A DNA stretch of 64,000 nt, from contig NC_089222.1 of the NCBI RefSeq assembly GCF_963924675.1, positions 3,726,501 through 3,790,500 on the forward strand, given 5' to 3'. The translations under genes were made by a program, and so were the position numbers. The stretch's first letter is position 1. The number at the start of each line of letters is the position of its first letter. Source of the stretch: Phocoena phocoena. Its lineage: Eukaryota > Chordata > Mammalia > Artiodactyla > Phocoenidae. The notes under the pieces were generated by a model. The model worked only from the letters and a program-made list of their open reading frames with translations, was not told the DNA's origin and made no database searches. This document shows positions 45,262 to 56,621 of the stretch, piece after piece.

Positions 45262-46840
45262 ACAAGCTGATCCTAAAATTAATACAGAAATGCAAAGGAT
45301 CCAGAATGGTTAACACAATCTTGAGCAAGAAGAAAATGTTAGGGGACTTCTACTAAAACTTGCTACAAATCTATAATAATTAAGACTATGTAGTACTAAC
45401 ATAAGGATAGATACACAGATTAATGGTTTAGAAAAAAGAGTCCAGTAATAAATTCATATATGCATGTTCAATGATTTTTGACATGAGTGCCAAGACCATT
45501 CAATGGGGAAAGAATAATTTTTTAAGCCAATGATAATCTGACAACTAGGTAATCATTTGCAAAAGAATGAAGTTGGACCCCTACTACATACCATACACAA
45601 AAATTAACTCAAAATGGATCAAAGACCTAAATACAAGTGATAAAGCTACAGAACTGTTAGTAGAAAACACAAGAGTAAATATTTTTGAGTTTGGATTAGG
45701 CAGTAGTTTCCTAAATATGACACTAAAAGCACAAGTGACAAAAGAATAAATAGATAAATTGGACTTCATCAAAATGGAATACTTTCAAGCATCAAGGAAC
45801 ACTATCAAAAATTTAAAAGGCAAGCCACAGAATAGGGAAGATATTTGCAAATAGTATATCTGATAAGGTCTTGTATCAAGAAGATATAAATAACTCCTAC
45901 AACTCAACAGAAAAAAAAAAAAAGATAACCAAATTTAAAAATTGGCAAAAGTTCTGAGATGTTTTTCCAAAGAAGATATGCAAATATGCAATTAGCACAT
46001 GAAAAGATGCTCAACATCATTAGTCATCAGGGAAATTCAAATCAAAACCACAATGAGGGCTACCCTGGTGGTGCAGTGGTTGAGAGTCCGTCTGCCGATG
46101 CAGGGGACGCGGGTTCGTGCCCTGGTCCGGGAAGATGCCACATGCCGCGGAGTGGCTGGGCCCGTGAGCCATGGCCGCTGAGCCTGCGCGTCCAGAGCCT
46201 GTGCTCCGCAACGGAAGAGGCCACAGCAGTGAGAGGCCCGCGTACCGCAAAAAAAAACAAACCACAATGAGATGCCAGTTTACATCCACTAAAATAGGTA
46301 TAATAATAAATTTTAAAAAGACAGACAATAGCAACTGCTGATGAGGATGTGGAGAAATTGGAATCCTTTATATGTTGCTGATGGGGATATAAAATGGTGC
46401 AGCCAACTTCCAAAAACAGTTTGGAAGGTCCTCAAAACTTGAACATTGAGTTACCAAATGACCCAGCAATTTTATTCCTAGATATACACCCAAGAGGATA
46501 GAAAACATACTCACACAAAAATGTGTACATAAGTGTTTGGGGATGCATTATTCATACTAGCCAAAAAGTGGAAACATTATAAACGTCCATAAACTGAGGG
46601 GTGGAAAACAAAATGTGGTCTTTCCATACAACAGAACAATATTCAGCCATAAAAATAAATAAAGTACTGCTACATGCTGTAACATGGATGAACTTTCAAA
46701 ACGTTACGATAAGTTAAAGAAAGAAGACAGAGAAGGCTCATACTGTATGGATCAGCACATATGAATGGCTCAGTATAGGCAAATCCCTGGAGACAGAAAG
46801 TAACTATCAGTGGTTTCCAGGGGCTGGTGGTAGTAGGTTA
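45262..46840 (+). mobile_element. Old L1M ORF2 3' part, sense, split by a SINE
   Basis: Decayed ORF2 of an ancient L1: 'attgacaagctgatcctaaaattaatacagaaatgcaaagg', 'aatggatcaaagacctaaat', 'atgaaaagatgctcaacatcattagtcatcagg', then after the SINE 'atgaggatgtggagaaattggaa', 'tgacccagcaattttattcctagatatacaccc' and 'gctggtggtagtagg'. Many stops and frameshifts; dead. Confidence 0.9.
46045..46271 (+). mobile_element. CHR-type SINE, ~200 bp subtype, with TSD, inside L1M
   Basis: Close to consensus. The 13 bp exact TSD AAACCACAATGAG lies at 46045-46057 and 46259-46271, and the L1M reading continues across it. Confidence 0.96.
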
Positions 46841-46874
46841 TGAAGGGTGAGTGATTGCTAATAGATACAGGGAT

Positions 46875-47030
46875 TTCTCATTCTTTTTCCCTTCCCTTCC
46901 CTTCCTCCCTTCCTCCGTCCCTCCCTCTTTCTTTCCCTTTCTTTCTTTTTCTTTCTTTCTTTCTTTTTCTTTCTTTCTTTCTCTCTCTCTCTTTCTCTTT
47001 CTTGTTTTTTCTTCTTCTTGTTTGTTTTAA
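46875..47030. repeat. (TTTC)n/(CT)n polypyrimidine tract
   Basis: About 150 bp of almost pure C/T on the plus strand (TTCCC, TTTC and CT units). Frames here (Ser/Leu/Phe or Arg/Lys/Glu rich) are artefacts. Confidence 0.95.
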
Positions 47031-48510
47031 AATACACTATCTTTAAAGCAGTTTTAGGTTCACAGCAAAATTGAGGAAAAGGCATGGAGATTTCCCATAT
47101 ACCTCTTGCCCACATAGGCATGGCCTACCCCGCTATCAAAATCCCCCACCAGTGTGGTACATTTGTTACAACTGATGAGCCTATACTGACACGTCATAAT
47201 TACCCAAGTCCATACTTTACATTAGTGTTTACTCTGGCTGTTGTACATTCTATGGGATTGGACAAATGTGTAATAACACATATCCACCATTATAGTAGGT
47301 TCACGGCCCTAAAAGTCTTTGTGCTCCCTCTGCCCCTGTAACCCCTGGCAACCACTGATCCTTTCACTGTCTCCACAGTTTTGCCTTTTCCAGAATGTCA
47401 TATAGTTAGGATATATATACAGCCTTTTCAGATTGGCTTCTTTCATTTAGTAATATACATTTAAGTTTCCTCCATGCCTTTTTATGACTTGATAGCTCAT
47501 TCTTTTTAGCCCTGAATACTATTTCACTGTCTGAATGAACCATGGGTTATTTATCCATTCACCTACTGAAAGACATCTTGGTTACTTCCAAGTTTTGGCA
47601 GTTATGAAAAAAACTGCTATAAACGTCCATGTGCAGGTTTCTGTGTGGACTAAATTTCAACTTCTTTGGGTAAATACCAAGGAGCAAGATTGCTGGATGG
47701 TATCTAAAGAGTATGTTTAGCTTCGTAAGAAAGCGCCAAATGGCCTTCTAAAGTGGCTGCATCATCTTGCATTCCCACCAGCAATGAATGAGAGTTCCAT
47801 GTGCTCCACGTCCTTGCCAGGATTTGGTGTTGCCAGTGTTTCAGATTTGGGGAATTCTAATAGATGTGTAGTGGTGGGGACTTCCCCGGTGGCGCAGTGG
47901 TTAAGAATCTGCCTGCCAATGCAGAGGACACAGGTTCGAGTCCCGGTCCGGGAAGATCCCACATACTGTGGAGCAACTAAGCCCATGCAACACAACTACT
48001 GAGCCTGCACTCTAGAGCCTGCGAGCTACAACTACTGAGCCCACGTGCCACAGCTACTGAAGCCCACATGCCTAGAGCCCGTGCTCTGCAACAAGAGAGA
48101 AGCCACTGCAATGAGAAGCCCGCACACCGCAACGAAGAGTAGACCCCGTTCACCGCAACTAGAGAAACCCTGTGCACAGCAAGGAAGACCCAACACAGCC
48201 AAAAATAAATAAATAAAAGAAATAAATTTTTTAAAAAAGATGTATACTGGTATCTCATTGTTTTAATTTGCATTTCCCTGAGGACATACGATGTGGAGCA
48301 TCTTTTCATATGCTCATTTGCATATGTATATATTCTTTGGTGAGGTATCTGTTCAGATCTTTTGCTCATTTTTTAATTCATTTTCTTGTTAGTGAGTTTT
48401 AAGTATTCTTTATATGTTTTGAATACCAGATGTGTCTCTTGAAAATGTTTCTTTCAGCCTGTGGCTTGTCTGTTTGTTCTCTGGACAGTGTCTTTTACAG
48501 AACAAAAGTT
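47031..48510 (-). mobile_element. Old L1M, antisense, split by a SINE
   Basis: Antisense 3' UTR and ORF2 end: 'cagttttaggttcacagcaaaattgagg', 'ccctggcaaccactgatc', 'tttgggtaaataccaaggagcaagattgctgg', 'aaagtggctgcatcatcttgcattcccaccagcaatgaatgagagttcc'. It resumes after the SINE at ~48251 with 'tatctcattgttttaatttgcatttccctgaggac' and goes to 'ttctttcagcctgtggcttgtctg'. Confidence 0.9.
47862..48250 (+). mobile_element. CHR-type SINE, long subtype, with TSD, inside L1M
   Basis: Sense SINE of about 360 bp with the full set of 'cacaactactgagcc' units. The TSD AGATGTRTASTGG (R, S ambiguous) lies at 47862-47874 and 48238-48250 with two mismatches. Confidence 0.93.
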
Positions 48511-48559
48511 TTTCAGGGTTTATTTTCTGGGTGATGAAAATGTTCTAAGATTAAGTAGT

Positions 48560-48895
48560 GATGATGGCTGGCATACAATATGACACTTCCATGAGGAGGT
48601 TTCTGTCCTGGGCTCTCTTTCTCTCTCTGTGCTGGAAGTAGCTGCCCTCTGGAGAGACCCTGTGGTGAGGAGCTGAGCAGTCTACACCACTGGAGTAAAC
48701 TCGGGCATGAACGCTCTGGTCCTGGGCTTCTCAAGATCACTGTGGCTTCGGCTGCAACCTAAGCCAGAACTACCCATCTTCCCTGGATTCCTAACCCTCA
48801 GAAATGATGTGAGATAATAAATATTTTTTATTTTCATCTAATAAGTTTTGGAGTAATTTGCTATGCAGCAGTTGATAACTAGTATAGTCCGTTCA
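48560..48895 (+). mobile_element. MaLR-type LTR (MLT1/MST-like)
   Basis: The 3' end 'gagataataaatattttttattttcatctaataagttttggagtaatttgctatgcagcagttgataactagta' is a typical MaLR LTR terminus in sense. The body upstream is diverged. The left edge is uncertain. Confidence 0.7.
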
Positions 48896-50770
48896 TTAAA
48901 TTAAGTTTGACCACTTTTGTAGATGTTTATTTTTTACGTGACTTCTATACTAACTTCAAATCCTGATAAGTTTTAAGAAAGATCTTTACAATGCAAAAAT
49001 ATCTTTGGAATTTAGCATTTTTCTAACTTAAAGAACAATAAGTATACATAGAGTCTTGGAGATTTTATCATTTGTCATATTATTAATCTTTTTATATATT
49101 ATTATTTGTTATATGTGTTTCTATTTGCATTGGAGATAGGCTCACAACAGAACGCATAGAAAGCTAATACTGTTGTGGTTATTAAGCCACAAAGTTAGTT
49201 TTGAGCTTTTGACAGGGCCTAGAGGGAAACCTCCCCATACACTGACTGAAGTATAAACTTCTTAAGAGATACAAATATCTTCCTTTCACTAAGCTCTAAA
49301 AGCAACTTAACACTGGGTTCTTAGCAAGGAAATATTAAAAATTTAGTAGACTGTGTTTTCCGTAAGAGCTTTATAGCTAATAAAGAAACAATTTTTCCTG
49401 ACTATCCTTGTATTAACTATCAATGAAAACTGAGGGTGTAATATTGATTTGGGACTAGCCCTTTTCCTTCTGCTTTCTTAAAACAAGCGATGAAATAATT
49501 AGACCTGCTGATTAAATAGTAGTATCATTGTTGCTTTCTTGGTTTTTATCATTGTACTGCAGTTGTGAAAGAGATTGTCCTTGTTTTTAGGAGACACACG
49601 CCATGTATTTGGGGATAGAGGAGGATTATGTATGTACCTTACTCTCAAATGTTTATATAAGTATGTGTGAACGTATGTGTGTGCGTGTGTAAAATGATAA
49701 AGCAAAAATAGTGAAATATTAATTCTTGGAGAATCTGAGTATATATAGGAAATTTTGTACTACTGTAGCTTTTCTGTAAATCTAAAGTTATTTCTTCATG
49801 ATTAAAAAATCAGGAAAGTCCTTTTCAGGCATTTTTTTTTCCAGCAAGTTTCTTAGGGTGGTAACATTTATTACCTGTCTGACAGTATATTTTTGTTGTC
49901 CTTTACCATGAACAGTAACCTAACCAGGAATAAATATGATCAGAAACAAGGAGTATTTCCCCTAAAGCGTCTGTAGATGTTCCCCTTTTGTAGCATTTGG
50001 ATTTTGATATAACCTGACTGTGTTTCCTCTTTGGGTAATATGGTGTCTACCTACTGGTAATTTAATTCTTGAAATTAAAAAGGTACATTAGGAAATGCTT
50101 GATAATGGGCCATTTTCAGCAATGTGTTGATTAGTACTCTAAGAGTGCTTCCATCCAAGGCTCCAAATTTTCAGGGAAATTTTCTATATTTTTTAATGTG
50201 TAACAGACAACATTCACACTTCTTCCTCCTATCTAACAGAACCTTGATTTTATTCAGTTATCTGTACTCCTTCCCACAACTGTGTTTAAGGAAAGTAAGA
50301 GGGTAAAACATAATTGGTCTAAGTCAATCATGGGGGCCCTTTCCCTGCTTTGGGGGCAGGAGTATAGGATGCAATTCAATCAATGAATCAAGAGGAAAAG
50401 TCTGTTTATGTGTATATGTATGTGTATGTATGTAGGCACATGGAAAAAGTTCTCTACTAATAAAAAGAGGGATACACAGTTTGTTCTGTTTTGGGGACAA
50501 GCATCCTATAACAATCAGATAGTATAATATGACGGAAACTGCGGGGTGGAAAGATGAAAGAAACCTTGATGACATTGTTGGGCCCCTATATTATCTAACT
50601 TAGAGCCATCTTATTTTAAGACTTCTTGTTTTATAAGATGATTCAAGTTATTTCAATTATTTTGAGTTGTTTTACCCTACTTACAGACAAAAGCATTATA
50701 ACACATTTTTAATGCTATTTTATCTAACCTCTTGTTTCCCTCTGGTTCTAATCATTTATATAGACTCTTC
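48896..50770. other. No recognised feature
   Basis: About 1.9 kb of A/T-rich unique sequence with a short (TG)n near 49665-49690. No gene-like frame. Confidence 0.45.
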
Positions 50771-50894
50771 TGGATATGTTTAAATTTTTTTTATTATGAA
50801 AGATAACATTTTCAGAAATTGATAAAAAATGTGAAATGTAGAGTACAATGAATTGTTATAAAGCAAACATTACTATGAACACTACTTTGGTCAG

Positions 50895-51418
50895 GAAAGA
50901 AAACAGGAACATATATGGTTCAATATCAAAAAAAAAAAAACCCCACAAACAATCCGATTGGAAAACGGGCAGAGGACATGAATAGACATTTTTCAAAGGA
51001 AAGGTACAGAATGCCAACAGGCATATGAAAAGATGCTCAACATCACTAAACATTCAGGGAATGGCAAATTAAAACCATAATCATATATTACCTCATACCT
51101 GTCATAATGGCTTTTATCAAAAGGCAAGAAATAAGAAGTGTTAGTGAGGATGTGGAGAAAAGGGAACGCTAGTACGTTGTTGGTGGGGTGTAAACTGGTG
51201 TAGCAACTATGGAAAACAGTATGCAGTTTCTTCAAAAAATTAAAAATAGAACTATCATATGATCCAGCAATTCCACTTCTGGGTATTTGCCCAAGGAAAA
51301 CAAAAATATTAACTCAAAAAGATGATCACCCTTATATCCATTGCAGCATTATTTACAATAGCTAAGATATGGAAGCAACCTAAGTGCCCATCAATAGATG
51401 AATGGATAAAGAAGATGT

Positions 51419-51465
<47 letters not shown>

Positions 51466-51972
51466 GCACACACACACACACACACAATGGGATATTACTC
51501 AGCCATAAAAATAATGAAATCTTGCCATTTGTAACAACATGGATGGATCTAGAAGGTAGGCTAAGGGAAATACCAGACAAAAAAAGACAAATGCCATATG
51601 ATTTCACTTACATTTGGAATCAAAACAACAAAACAAATGAACAACCAAAACAAAACAGAAACAGACAAATAGATACAGAGAACAGATGGGTAGTTGCCAG
51701 AGGGGAGGGTGATAGAAGACTGGGCTAAACAGTGAAAGAGTAAGAGGTTCAGACTTCCAGTTATACAACAAGTAAGTCATAGGGATACAACATACAGCAT
51801 GAGGAATATAGTCAATAACACTGTAGTAACGTGTATGGTGACAGATGGTTACTAGACTTACCGTGGTGATCATTTCATAATGTATTTAAAGATCTAATCA
51901 CTATGGTGTATATCTGAAACTAACATAACAGTGCACATCAACTATACTTCAATTAAAAAAAGAAAGAAAACA
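50895..51972 (+). mobile_element. L1 (5'-truncated, ~1.05 kb) nested in an older L1, with TSD
   Basis: The ORF2 C-terminal part is readable in broken frames ('ggaaaacgggcagaggacatgaatagacat', 'atgatccagcaattccacttctgggtatttgccca', 'gatgaatggataaagaagatgtgg', 'atgggatattactcagcc'), followed by the 3' UTR and tail. The 11 bp exact TSD GAAAGAAAACA lies at 50895-50905 and 51962-51972. Confidence 0.92.
51421..51486. repeat. (TA)n(CA)n microsatellite inside L1
   Basis: TA units to about 51450 then CA units, expanded within the ORF2 3' part. It replaces a few codons of the L1 at the 'atgtggtatatata' site. Confidence 0.95.
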
Positions 51973-52715
51973 TGGCCAGCTACCCAGTCTCCTCCATCTC
52001 CCACTCGCCAACTACAACTCTGTCCTTCCCCTTGGCAATAACCACTCTCCTGATTTCCATAACAATTACTTTTTTGATTTTCTCTATGATTTTTCCACTT
52101 ACACATGCATCCTTAAACAATGTAGTTTGATTTCACTCTTTGGAATCTTATCTGATTATAAAAATGTATGTAGTATTTTGACTGCTTTTTTCACTCCATA
52201 TTATGTTTGTGAGATTTGTCCATAGTTGCAGCTAATTCTTTCATTGCTTTTCAGTACAGTATTCCAATGTATAGAAATAACACAATTTCCTTATCCATTA
52301 TGCTGTGGACAGATAATGAATTGCTCCTAGGTTTTGCCTTGCAAGCAATGCTGCTATGACTGTTCTTGTGTATCTATCCTGATGTTAATATCCCACCACC
52401 TTTCCTAGGGTATGTATGTACTTTAAGTGGGTTTGAAGGGTGGTTGGGTAAACTGGATACAGTTAATTTTACTAGAAAAATGTCCAATCACATTCCATAG
52501 TGATTATACCAATTTATACTCCGATGAAACGCATGAGTTTTCCGTTGCTTCACATTTTGCCAACATTTGGTATTATCAGACTTTAAAAAATTTTTGCCAA
52601 TCTGTCAGGCATACAATGATACTTCATTGTAGTTTCACTTTGCATCTCCCTGGTTATTTATGGGGATGTTTGAAACATTGAATTTTCATCAGTTTATTGG
52701 TCTAAAGTATTTCCT

Positions 52716-53482
52716 TGTTTGTTAAATGCCTAATTAGTCTTTTCTGTGTTTCAGTGAGGCATTTATCAAAGGAAATTCTGATTTAAAAACCTTAACATTA
52801 ACAACATAAAGCCTTTAAAAGGACTTGGTGATGTTAAAATGAATATGACTCATCATTCCCAATGCACTTAAAAATCATTTCACTTGGACCTTGAACCCCT
52901 TTTAACATCTCACTGACAAGGCAAGCCAATAATAAATTGTGAATGCTAGAGGAAAATTAATACACTTAAATTCATTAATGTGTCTACATCTGGAAGATGA
53001 ATTGTGCAAAGCTCTTAGCAACAATCTGTAAAATATATTGTAAATACTTTCAAAACCTCTTCAAGGGGTGTTCTGACTAAAATTTTAGTTTAAATATCTG
53101 AGGTACCACATTCTGTCTCTTTGGTATCTGTTTAAAGTTTTAGTAGACTGTTACTATATCATAGAAATAAAAAAGCTTAATGATGGAATCATTTATTGAG
53201 TTTTTCTCCACTGAGAGTACAGGTCCTGTTGGAAATTCGTTTGGTAAGTTGAACCCTGTCTTTAAGAGACAAAGGACTCTACCAAAATAAAGCATAATTT
53301 GTAGACTCTAAGTAGAGGTGATTTGCTGAAATATCAAAATAATTGAGGTCTTCTTCCCTAAAAAAAGATGTAATATTTTAAAATATAATGCTAATTTGGG
53401 ACATAAATATAAATATATACTGTCCCCATGCCCCTGACACTAATCAATTGTGAAGCAATTTATAGGTTAACCTATTTTTATT
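52716..53482. other. No recognised feature
   Basis: Unique A/T-rich flank of the full-length L1. Confidence 0.4.
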
Positions 53483-53494
53483 AAGATATATTTA

Positions 53495-55676
53495 GACCTT
53501 CAAGATGGCGGAGGAGTAAGACATGGAGATCACCTTCCTCCTCACTAATACATCAAAAATACATCTACATGTGGAACAACTCCTACGGAACACCTACTGA
53601 CGCTGGCAGAACACCTCAGACTTCCCAAAAGGGAAGAAATTCCCCATGTACCCAGGTAGGGCAAAACAAAAAAGAAAAAACAGAGACAAAACATTAGGGA
53701 TGGGACCTGCCCCTCTAGGAGGGAGCTGTGAAGGAGGAAAAGTTTCCACACACTAGGAAGCCGCTTCACTGGTGGAGACGGGGGTGGGGGTGGATGGGGG
53801 GAATGCTTTGGAGCCATGGAGGAGAGCACAGCAACAGGGTGCAGAGGGCAAAGTGGAGAGATTCCCACACAGAGGATCGGTGCCGACCAGCACTCACCAG
53901 CCCGAGAGGCTTGTCTGCTCACCCAACGGGGTGGGCGGGGTCTGGGAGCTAAGGCTCAGGCTTCGGAGGTAAGATCCCAGGGAGAGGACAGGGGTGGGCT
54001 GCGTGAACACAGCCTGAAGGGGGCTAGTGCACCACAGCTAGCTAGGAAGGAGTCCGGGAAAAAGTCTGGAACTGCCTAAGAGGCAAGAGACCATTGTTTC
54101 GGGGTGCGCGAGGAGAGGAGATTCAGAGCACTGCCTAAATGAGCTCCAGTGATGGGCGTGAGCCGTGGCTATCAGCGTGAACCCCAGAGACAGGCATGAA
54201 ATGCTAAGGCTGCTGCTGCTGCAGCCACCAAGGAACCTGAGTGCAAGCACAGGTCGCTGTCCACACCTCCCCTCCCGGGAGCCTGTGCAGCCCACCACTA
54301 CTAGGGTCCTGTGATCCGGCGACAGCTTCCCCTGGAGAACACATGGCGCACCTCAGGTTGTTGCAATGTCATTGACCTCTACCACTGCAGGCTCGACCCA
54401 CATTCTGTACCCCTCGCTCTCCCTGGCCTGAGTGAGCCAGACCCCCCGAATCAGCTGCTCCTTTAACCCCCGTCCTGTCTGAGCAGAAACAGATGCCCTC
54501 AGGTGACCTACATGCAGAGGTGGGGCCAAACCCAAAGCTGAACCCCAGGAGCTGTGAGAACAAAGAAGAGAAAGGGAAATCTCTCCCAGCAGCCTCAGGA
54601 GCAGCGGATTAAATCTCCACAATCAACTTGAGGTAACCTGCATCTCTGGAATACCTGAATAGATAATGAATCATCCCAAAATTGAGGTGGCGACTTTGGG
54701 AGCAACTGTAGACTTGAGGTTTGCTTTCTGCATCTAATTTGTTTCTGGTTTTATGTTTATCTTAGTTTAGTGTTTAGAGCTTATTATCACTGGTAGATTT
54801 ATTGATTTGGTTGCTCTCTTCCTTTTTTTAATGTATATTTTTTTCTTTTTTCTCTTTCTGTGAGTGTGCATGTGTATGCTTCTTTGTGGGATTTTGTCTG
54901 TATAGCTTTGCTTTTATCATTTGTCCTAGGGTTCTGTCAGTCGTTTTGGGGTTTTTTTTTGTATAGTTGGTAGTACTTGTTTTCATTGGTAGATTTGTTT
55001 TTTGGCTTGCTTGCTCTCTTCTTTCTTTTTCCTTATTAGCTTTTTATTTTTCTATTTTAATAATATTATTTTATTTTTTATTTTAATAAATTTAATTTAA
55101 TTCCTTCCTTCTTTCTTTTCTTTCCTTTCCCTTTCCTTTTCTTTTCTTTTTTCTTCTCTTTCTTCCTTTTCTTCCAATCCGTGTGGCTGACAGGGTCTTG
55201 GTGATCCAGCCGGGTGTCAGGCCTGAGCTTCTGAGGTGGGAGAGCCACATTCAGAACATTGGTCCCCCACAGACCTCCCAGCTCCACATAATATCAAATG
55301 GCAAGAGCTCTCCCAGAGATCTCCATCTCAACGCTGAGACGAGCTCCACTCAACAACCAGCAAGCTCCACTGCTTTACACCCTATGCCAAGCAACTAACA
55401 AGACAGGAACACAACCCCACCCATTAGCAGAAGGGCTGCTTAAAATCATAATAATGTCACAGACACCCCAAAACACACCACCGGATGCAGTCATGCCCAC
55501 CAGAAAGACAAGATCCAGCCTCATCCACCAGAACACAGGCACTACTCCCCTCCACCAGCAAGCCTCCACAACCCACTGAACCAACCTTAGCCACTGGGGG
55601 CAGACACCAAAAACAACAGGAACTACGAACCTGCAGCCTGCAAAAAAGAGACCCCAAACACAGTAAGTTAAGCAAA
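53495..55676 (+). promoter_or_regulatory. L1 5' UTR with internal promoter
   Basis: It starts GACCTTCAAGATGGCGGAGG. The AAGATGGCGG motif (53502-53511) is a YY1 site, which in L1s fixes the transcription start. The first 1.2 kb is G/C rich. It is followed by a T-rich part (54720-55090) with poly-pyrimidine runs (TTCC/TTTC at ~55100-55175), then a GC-balanced leader before ORF1. About 2.2 kb long, so the 5' end appears complete. Confidence 0.85.
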
Positions 55677-56570
55677 ATGAGAAGACAGAGAAACACACAG
55701 CAGATGAAGGAGCCAGGTAAAAACCCACCAGACCAAACAAGTGAAGAGGAAACAGGGAGACTACCTGAAAAAGAATTCAGAGTAATGATAGTAAAGATGA
55801 TCCAAAATCCTGGAAATAGAATGGAGAAAGTATAAGAAACGTTTAACAAGGACTTAGAAGAACTAAGGAGCAAATAAACAATGATGAACAACAAAATAAG
55901 TGAAATTAAAAATTTTCTAGAAGGAATCAATAGCAGAATAACTGAGGCAGAAGAATGGATAAGTGACCTGGAAGATAAAATAGAGGAAATAACTACCACA
56001 GAGCAGAATAAAGAAAAACAAATGAAAAGAATTGAGGACAGTCTCAGGGACCTCTGGGACAACATTAAACACACCAACATTCAAATTATAGTGGTCTCAG
56101 AAGAAGAAGAGAAGCAAAAAGGGACTGAGAATATATTTGAAGAGATTATAGTTGAAAACTTCCCTAATATGGGAAAGGAAATAGTCAATAAAGTCCAGGA
56201 AGTGCAGAGAGTCCCATATGGGATAAATTCAAAGAGAAACATGCCAAGACACATATTAATCAAACTATCAAAAATTAAATACAAAGAAAAAATATTAAAA
56301 GCAGCAAGGGAAAAGCAACAAATAACATACAAGGGAATCCCCATAAGGTTAACAGCTGATCTTTCAGCAGAAACTCTGCAAGCCAGAAGGGAGTTGCAGG
56401 ACATATTTAAAGTTATGAAAGGGGAAAACCTACAACCAAGATTACTCTACCCAGCAAGGATCTCATTCATATTCGATGGAGAAATTAAAACCTTTACAGA
56501 CAAGCAGAAGCTAAGAGAATTCAGCACAACTAAACCAGCTTTACAACAAATGCTAAAGGAGCTTCTCTAG
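55677..56570 (+). pseudogene. L1 ORF1 (RNA-binding chaperone), two stop codons
   Basis: ORF1p is the trimeric nucleic-acid chaperone that packages L1 RNA. One frame of 297 codons runs from ATG at 55677 to TAG at 56568-56570, with two in-frame stops: TAA at 55833 and TAA at 55875. No frameshift is needed. The N-terminal part after the stops is Glu/Ile/Lys rich, as expected for the coiled coil (about residues 70-130). The RRM-like middle and the C-terminal domain are recognisable (GIPIRLTADLSAETLQARRE; LLYPARISF). I chose this ATG because the similarity to other L1 ORF1s begins there and the length fits. It lies about 60 bp before the interrupted ORF2 start. Non-functional. Confidence 0.9.
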
Positions 56571-56621
56571 GAAGGAACACAAGAGAAGGAAAAGACCTAC
56601 AGTAACAAACCCAAAACGATT

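Larger units (their letters stand above)
50772..52715 (-). mobile_element. Old L1M, antisense, split by a sense L1
   Basis: The left piece (50772-50905) and right piece (from ~51973) belong to one antisense L1M. The right piece has 'cttccccttggcaataaccactctcctg', 'ttgtgagatttgtccatagttgcagc', 'tacctttcctaggg'-like sequence, and 'cattgtagtttcactttgcatctccctggttattta'. It is interrupted by the L1 at 50906-51961. Confidence 0.75.

Noticed and set aside
53728..54079. Small frames in the L1 5' UTR
   Set aside because: No similarity and overlapping; the region is non-coding promoter sequence in this L1 type.
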